A DNA stretch of 64,000 bases from Elusimicrobia bacterium GWA2_61_42 (lineage in GTDB: Bacteria > Elusimicrobiota > Elusimicrobia > Elusimicrobiales > UBA9959), in assembly GCA_001799615.1 (NCBI GenBank), contig MGTU01000008.1, forward strand, positions 1 to 64,000. The letters run 5' to 3'. How positions within the stretch are numbered: the stretch's first letter is position 1; the number at the start of each line of letters is the position of its first letter. Of the stretch, positions 60,245 to 64,000 are shown piece by piece. The notes beneath the pieces are model-generated. The model saw nothing but the letters and a program-made list of their open reading frames with translations. It did no database searches and was not told the DNA's origin. The position numbers and the translations under genes are program-made.

Positions 60245-60288
60245 ATGCGTGACGGCCCCCGCGACTTTACAACCTGTGTTCTGATTTT

Positions 60289-61281
60289 ATGAACAAGAAA
60301 GAACTAGTCGACGCGCTCTCCCCGGATACGGACCCGGCGCCGCTCTTCGCCCTGGCCGATAAGATCCGCCGCGAGCAGGTCGGCGACGGCGTCCACCTGC
60401 GCGGCCTCATAGAATTCTCCAACCACTGCCGCCGCCGCTGCTACTACTGCGGCATCCGCGCCGCCAACGCCAAAGTGCGCCGCTACCGCCTCACCCCCGA
60501 GCAGATCCTCGACTGCGCCCGCACCGCCGTCAGCCTCAACTATAAAAGCGTAGTGATGCAGTCGGGCGAAGATCTCCATTGGAACCCCAAGGAACTGGCC
60601 TCCGTGGTCGAGAAAATAAAGACCACCACCAGCCTCGCCATCACCCTCTCCGTCGGCGAACACTCCAAGGAAGACTACACAACCCTGCGTTCCGCCGGCG
60701 CCGACCGCTTTCTCCTCCGCTTCGAGACCTCGGACCGCCGGCTCTTCTCCATGCTCAAACCCGACTCCAATTACGACCAGCGCTTCCGCTGCCTCGCCTG
60801 GCTCAAAGAAGCCGGTTTCCAGGTCGGCTCCGGCGTCATGGCCGGCCTCCCCGGCCAGACCGCCGCCAGCATGGCCGACGACATCCTCCTTTTCAAAGAA
60901 CTCGACCTCGACATGGTCGGCATCGGGCCCTTCATAGCCAACCCCGACACCCCGTTGGGAGCCGCGCCCAACGGCAGCCTGGATACCGCGCTCAGGATGG
61001 TAGCCCTCACCAGGATAGTCACCAGGAACACCCATATCCCCGCCACCACCGCCATGGGCACCCTGCACCCCCAGGGACGACAGAAAGCCCTCAAATGCGG
61101 CGCCAACGTGCTGATGCCCAACATCAGCCCCACCGAGCACCGCACCGATTACAGCCTGTACCCCGGCAAGATCTGCGTCAACGAGGCCCCGGAACAATGC
61201 GCCGGCTGCGTCGACGCCATGCTGGCCGGCCTCGGCCGCCAGCGCGCCGAAGGCTTCGGCCACTCTTTAAAGCAGGTGTAA
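60289..61281 (+). CDS. hydE: [FeFe] hydrogenase maturase HydE (radical SAM)
   Basis: The 330-residue protein has CRRRCYYCG (CxxxCxxC) at about 45-53, VVMQSGEDLHW, LSVGEHSKEDY and the HydE/BioB-type GPFIANPDTPLG and PTTAMGTLHPQGRQKAL blocks. HydE acts in building the di-iron dithiolate subcluster. No Shine-Dalgarno sequence precedes ATG 60289, and the hairpin array separates it from hydG, so translation may depend on its own message or on coupling. hydF follows 10 nt later. Confidence 0.93.
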   Translation: MNKKELVDALSPDTDPAPLFALADKIRREQVGDGVHLRGLIEFSNHCRRRCYYCGIRAANAKVRRYRLTPEQILDCARTAVSLNYKSVVMQSGEDLHWNPKELASVVEKIKTTTSLAITLSVGEHSKEDYTTLRSAGADRFLLRFETSDRRLFSMLKPDSNYDQRFRCLAWLKEAGFQVGSGVMAGLPGQTAASMADDILLFKELDLDMVGIGPFIANPDTPLGAAPNGSLDTALRMVALTRIVTRNTHIPATTAMGTLHPQGRQKALKCGANVLMPNISPTEHRTDYSLYPGKICVNEAPEQCAGCVDAMLAGLGRQRAEGFGHSLKQV

Positions 61282-61291
61282 GACTCTAATT

Positions 61292-62548
61292 ATGAACACC
61301 ACACCAAAATCCATGCGGCTGCAGATCGCCATCTTCGGGCGCACCAATGTCGGAAAATCCAGCGTCCTCAACATGCTGGCCGGCCAGGACGTCGCCATCA
61401 CCTCGCCCGTCCCCGGCACCACCACCGACGTCGTAGAGAAAGCCATGGAACTGCTCCCCGTCGGGCCCGTAGTCTTCCTCGACACCGCCGGCCTCGACGA
61501 CAAAAGCGAACTCGGCGCCCTGCGCACCGCGCGGGCGCGCAAAGTCTTCGACCGCGCCGACGCCGCGCTCCTGGTAGTAGAGCCCTCGGGCTGGGGCCCC
61601 TGTGAAGCCGACATAGCCGCCGCCGCCGAAGAAAAGAACATCCCTCTCATAGTCCTCATCAACAAAACCGACATCAGCGGCCCCTCGCCCGAACTCACCG
61701 AAGCCCTCAAAGCCCGCGGCATCACCCCCATAACCTGCGCCGCCACCGTCAAAGAACACCGGGAAGCCGCCGTAGAAGCCGTCAAACAGCGCCTCCTGGC
61801 GCTGACCGGACGCGCCGCGCAAAGTCAGCGCGCCATACTCGGAGACCTGGTCCGCCCCGGCGAAACCGTCATCTTCATAATCCCCATAGACAAGGAAGCC
61901 CCCAAAGGCCGCATCATACTGCCGCAGGTGCAGGCCATGCGGGACCTGCTGGACCACGGCGCCCTCTTCCTGACCGCCAGGGAGCACGAATACCCCCAGG
62001 CCCTGGCCGCCCTGAAAAAAGCGCCCGCGCTGGTGGTCTGCGACTCGCAGGTGGTGGACTTCATGGTCAAGCACACCCCGGCGGGCGTGCCCTGCACCAC
62101 CTTCTCCATACTCTTCGCCCGCTTCAAAGGCGACCTGGCCGCCTACGCGCGCGGCGCGGCCGCGATACGGAACCTGCGCCCCGGCGACAGCCTGGCCGTG
62201 CTGGAGGCCTGCTCGCACCACGCCATCGAGGACGATATCGGCCGCGTAAAGCTACCCAAATGGCTGAAAGAAACCGCGGGAGGGGAACTGAAGATAGATA
62301 CTTTTTCAGGCAGGGACCTGCCGGCTAACATCGCGGACTACAAACTGGTCATCCAGTGCGGCGGCTGCATGCTCACCCGCACCGAGATCCTGGGCCGCAT
62401 GGGCAAAGCCGCCGGCGCAGGGGTACCGATAAGCAATTACGGGGTGGCCATCTCGGAGTGCAAAGGCGTATTGGAAAGAGTGCTGTCGCCGTTCCCGGAA
62501 GCCCTGGCGGCTTACCGGGAAGGGGCCGGCGCCAAAGCCAGGCAGTAG
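61292..62548 (+). CDS. hydF: [FeFe] hydrogenase maturase HydF (GTPase and scaffold)
   Basis: The 418-residue protein has an Era/TrmE-like GTPase (FGRTNVGKSSV, VPGTTTDVV, DTAGL, INKTD), a dimerisation middle domain, and a C-terminal Fe-S domain with SHHAIEDDIGR, KLPKWL and CGGCM, matching the conserved HydF cluster motif (H...CxxC). It carries and delivers the diiron subcluster to HydA. Its last 37 nt overlap convergently with the next gene on the other strand. Confidence 0.93.
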   Translation: MNTTPKSMRLQIAIFGRTNVGKSSVLNMLAGQDVAITSPVPGTTTDVVEKAMELLPVGPVVFLDTAGLDDKSELGALRTARARKVFDRADAALLVVEPSGWGPCEADIAAAAEEKNIPLIVLINKTDISGPSPELTEALKARGITPITCAATVKEHREAAVEAVKQRLLALTGRAAQSQRAILGDLVRPGETVIFIIPIDKEAPKGRIILPQVQAMRDLLDHGALFLTAREHEYPQALAALKKAPALVVCDSQVVDFMVKHTPAGVPCTTFSILFARFKGDLAAYARGAAAIRNLRPGDSLAVLEACSHHAIEDDIGRVKLPKWLKETAGGELKIDTFSGRDLPANIADYKLVIQCGGCMLTRTEILGRMGKAAGAGVPISNYGVAISECKGVLERVLSPFPEALAAYREGAGAKARQ

Positions 62549-63360
62549 TTCTCCAGCACCAGCCGCTCCGAGCCCGGCGTGATCTTGCGCAGCTTGCAGA
62601 CGTCTGAGTTGGGCGGGCAGAGCCTGGCCAGTTCGTCGCCGGCGGCCACGTGGCCGGCGCAGTTGTCGCAGATAGTGGCCAGCGTTTTCAGGATGTGCTT
62701 CTTCTTTTCTTCCTGCAGCAGACCTATAAGCTTCATAACATCGCCCTTCATGCGCCCCGCGAAAGTGCGCGTGGGGTAGACCAGGCCCAGCCGCGGCTTG
62801 CAGAATTTTACCCAGGAATCAGGCGCGGCCCCGGCCGCGTCGTACAGCACTTCTGTGCGGCTTAAAACCCGGCCGCGAGCCGTCTTTGGGGCCGGCGAGG
62901 CCGGGGAATACTTGCTGTGGGAAGTGAAGCCGCCGAACACGTCGTAGGCGGAGAGGCAGGCGGAGAAATCCGGGTAGACCTTTTCCCGCTCCGGGCCGGT
63001 AATAAAACCGCCTTTGGCGTCGCCCTGCCCTACGAAGAAGAAGCCGAGCACGTTCGGGCGCATCAGGCTTTCCAGCACCTCGTCGGCGGTCAGCCCGGAA
63101 TACGGCTCCACCGTGGCGTTCGGGTAAAGCAGCGGCAGCGCCTCCCCCAGCACCGAGACCACGTCGCCGCAGGCCTTGCGGCTTATGACGTCTTTCTCCT
63201 TCGCGCCCGGGACGCAATCCCCGGCGTAAATAAGGAATTTTCCCTGCGCGCAGAAATTCAGCGGCGGCGCGTCCTCGCGGGCGGCCTGCTGCCCGAACGG
63301 AGCGAACTCCGCGGCGGCCTGGGAAACCAGCAGAAGAAGGACGGGGAAGAGCTTTATCAT
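62512..63360 (-). CDS. Secreted cysteine-rich protein of unknown function
   Basis: The 282-residue protein has a signal peptide (MIKLFPVLLLLVSQAAA) and about ten cysteines after it (NFCAQGK, AGDCVPG, ISRKACGD, FSACLSAY, KFCKPR, TICDNCAGH, RLCPPNSDVCK, NYCLA), suggesting disulphides or a metal site. The middle has LIYAGDCVPGA and VLGFFFVGQGDAKGGF, which recalls the strand-loop pattern of caspase-like peptidases, but the catalytic His-Gly is not evident, so I do not assign it. It is the gene downstream of the Mrp gene (4-nt overlap). Confidence 0.7.
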   Translation of the reverse strand: MIKLFPVLLLLVSQAAAEFAPFGQQAAREDAPPLNFCAQGKFLIYAGDCVPGAKEKDVISRKACGDVVSVLGEALPLLYPNATVEPYSGLTADEVLESLMRPNVLGFFFVGQGDAKGGFITGPEREKVYPDFSACLSAYDVFGGFTSHSKYSPASPAPKTARGRVLSRTEVLYDAAGAAPDSWVKFCKPRLGLVYPTRTFAGRMKGDVMKLIGLLQEEKKKHILKTLATICDNCAGHVAAGDELARLCPPNSDVCKLRKITPGSERLVLENYCLALAPAPSR

Positions 63361-64000
63361 TTTTCCGCTCCCGCGATTACGGCTTCCAGCGCCTGTGTCA
63401 GCGCCAGGGCGGGGGGCGAATTATGGCGTTCAAGCACATAGATGCGCCCGGCGTCCCCGGCCGCCACCATGGCGGAATCGAACGGAACGCTGCCCAGGAA
63501 AGGCACGCCGAGGTCCCGCGCGGCTTTTTCGCCGCCGCCCGTTTTAAAAAGGTCTATCTCTTTGGCGCAGTGCGGGCAGCAGAACGAGGTCATGTTCTCC
63601 AGCACGCCCAGCACCGGGATGCCGACCTGTTTAAGGAAATTTACGGCCTTGCGGGAATCGAGCAGGGCCACTTCCTGCCCCGTGGTCACCACTACCGCCC
63701 CGGTCATCTCCGGGATGAGCTGGCAGATGGTGAGCGGTTCGTCGCCGGTGCCGGGGGGGGCGTCTATCACCAGGGCGTCCAGGTCTCCCCAGTTCACGTC
63801 CGACAGGAACTGCTTCAGCACGCCGAGCTTCAGCGGCCCGCGCCAGATCACCGGCGCGTCGCCCTCCTTCATAATGGAGCCCATGGAGATCATCTTTAGG
63901 TTGGGAGCCGCTTCCAAAGGCTCGATGAAATTCCCATCAGAGGCGTGGGGCTTGCCTTCCTGGCCGGTCATGCGCGCCACGGAGGGGCCGTGGATGTCTA
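63357..64000 (-). CDS. Mrp/ApbC Fe-S carrier ATPase (partial, N-terminus outside)
   Basis: The C-terminal ~214 residues are visible. They contain DIHGPSVARM (P-loop ATPase downstream block), SMGSIMKEGDAPVIWRGPLK, DALVIDAPPGTGDEPLTICQL (Walker B-like), VTTGQEVALLDSRKAVNFLK, and the CPHC Fe-S ligand pair in ENMTSFCCPHCAKEIDLF. Mrp/NBP35 proteins carry [4Fe-4S] clusters to target enzymes, here plausibly including the hydrogenases. The gene continues past the right edge of the window, so its start is not seen. Confidence 0.92.
   Translation of the reverse strand, partial: DIHGPSVARMTGQEGKPHASDGNFIEPLEAAPNLKMISMGSIMKEGDAPVIWRGPLKLGVLKQFLSDVNWGDLDALVIDAPPGTGDEPLTICQLIPEMTGAVVVTTGQEVALLDSRKAVNFLKQVGIPVLGVLENMTSFCCPHCAKEIDLFKTGGGEKAARDLGVPFLGSVPFDSAMVAAGDAGRIYVLERHNSPPALALTQALEAVIAGAEK

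Noticed and set aside
62512-63360. Assignment of the Cys-rich secreted protein as a caspase-like peptidase.
   Set aside because: The catalytic His-Gly and Cys positions cannot be placed with confidence.
1-64000. CRISPR array, tRNA, rRNA, insertion sequence or prophage.
   Set aside because: No regularly spaced repeats, cloverleaf sequences, transposase or phage genes were seen; the intergenic hairpins are irregular.

Overview
The window is GC-rich DNA from a Gram-negative bacterium. It carries outer-membrane proteins (a porin-like barrel and two TonB-dependent receptors), Sec signal peptides and an L,D-transpeptidase. Oxygen-sensitive chemistry points to an anaerobe or facultative anaerobe: an electron-bifurcating-type [FeFe] hydrogenase with its maturases HydE, HydF and HydG, a Rex NADH sensor, and a membrane complex related to energy-converting hydrogenases. 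The adjacent TIGR03546/TIGR03545-type genes and the overall content fit Elusimicrobiota best. That assignment is inference from gene content, not from a marker gene. No rRNA, tRNA, CRISPR array, insertion sequence or phage gene was seen.

Layout. 1-6.2 kb: the end of an acetate-type symporter, a phosphoesterase, a porin, and secreted M28 and M14 peptidases with a secreted endonuclease I. 6.2-10.2 kb: a TonB receptor, a PF04392-type binding protein and a second endonuclease I. 10.4-28.8 kb: housekeeping and scavenging genes, namely MarC, three GNATs, a beta-CASP nuclease, two DEAD-box helicases, a secreted PLD-family protein, a four-PAS histidine kinase, an Mpv17-like protein, WrbA, oligoendopeptidase F, a putative NlpC/P60-like enzyme and an L,D-transpeptidase. 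28.9-36.2 kb (minus strand): a six-gene complex I / group 4 hydrogenase-like operon whose large subunit lacks the Ni-binding cysteines (Ehr-like). 36.3-39.8 kb (minus): MsrB plus a GlpA-like dehydrogenase, an FAD oxidoreductase, a DUF1667 protein and a 77-residue unknown. 39.9-46 kb: PspC, then a tightly coupled TonB receptor, binding protein, histidine kinase, response regulator and GAF protein. 46-49.4 kb: MntP, the TIGR03546/03545 pair and a decayed extradiol-dioxygenase (YgiD-type) pseudogene. 49.5-62.5 kb: the hydrogenase locus. 62.5-64 kb: a Cys-rich secreted unknown and a partial Mrp/ApbC ATPase.

How the parts may work together. The hydrogenase locus begins with a strong promoter and a palindrome resembling a Rex operator. 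It then encodes a response regulator, Rex, the three hydrogenase subunits, a hydrogenase-like sensor fused to a histidine kinase, another response regulator, a receiver-kinase protein and the three maturases. This suggests H2 turnover under both NADH/NAD+ (Rex) and H2/redox (phosphorelay) control. The Ehr-like complex could couple an unidentified redox reaction to ion translocation. The secreted nucleases and peptidases suggest scavenging of polymers. Many single genes have a -10 box ending about 6 nt before the start codon with no Shine-Dalgarno sequence, which suggests leaderless mRNAs.
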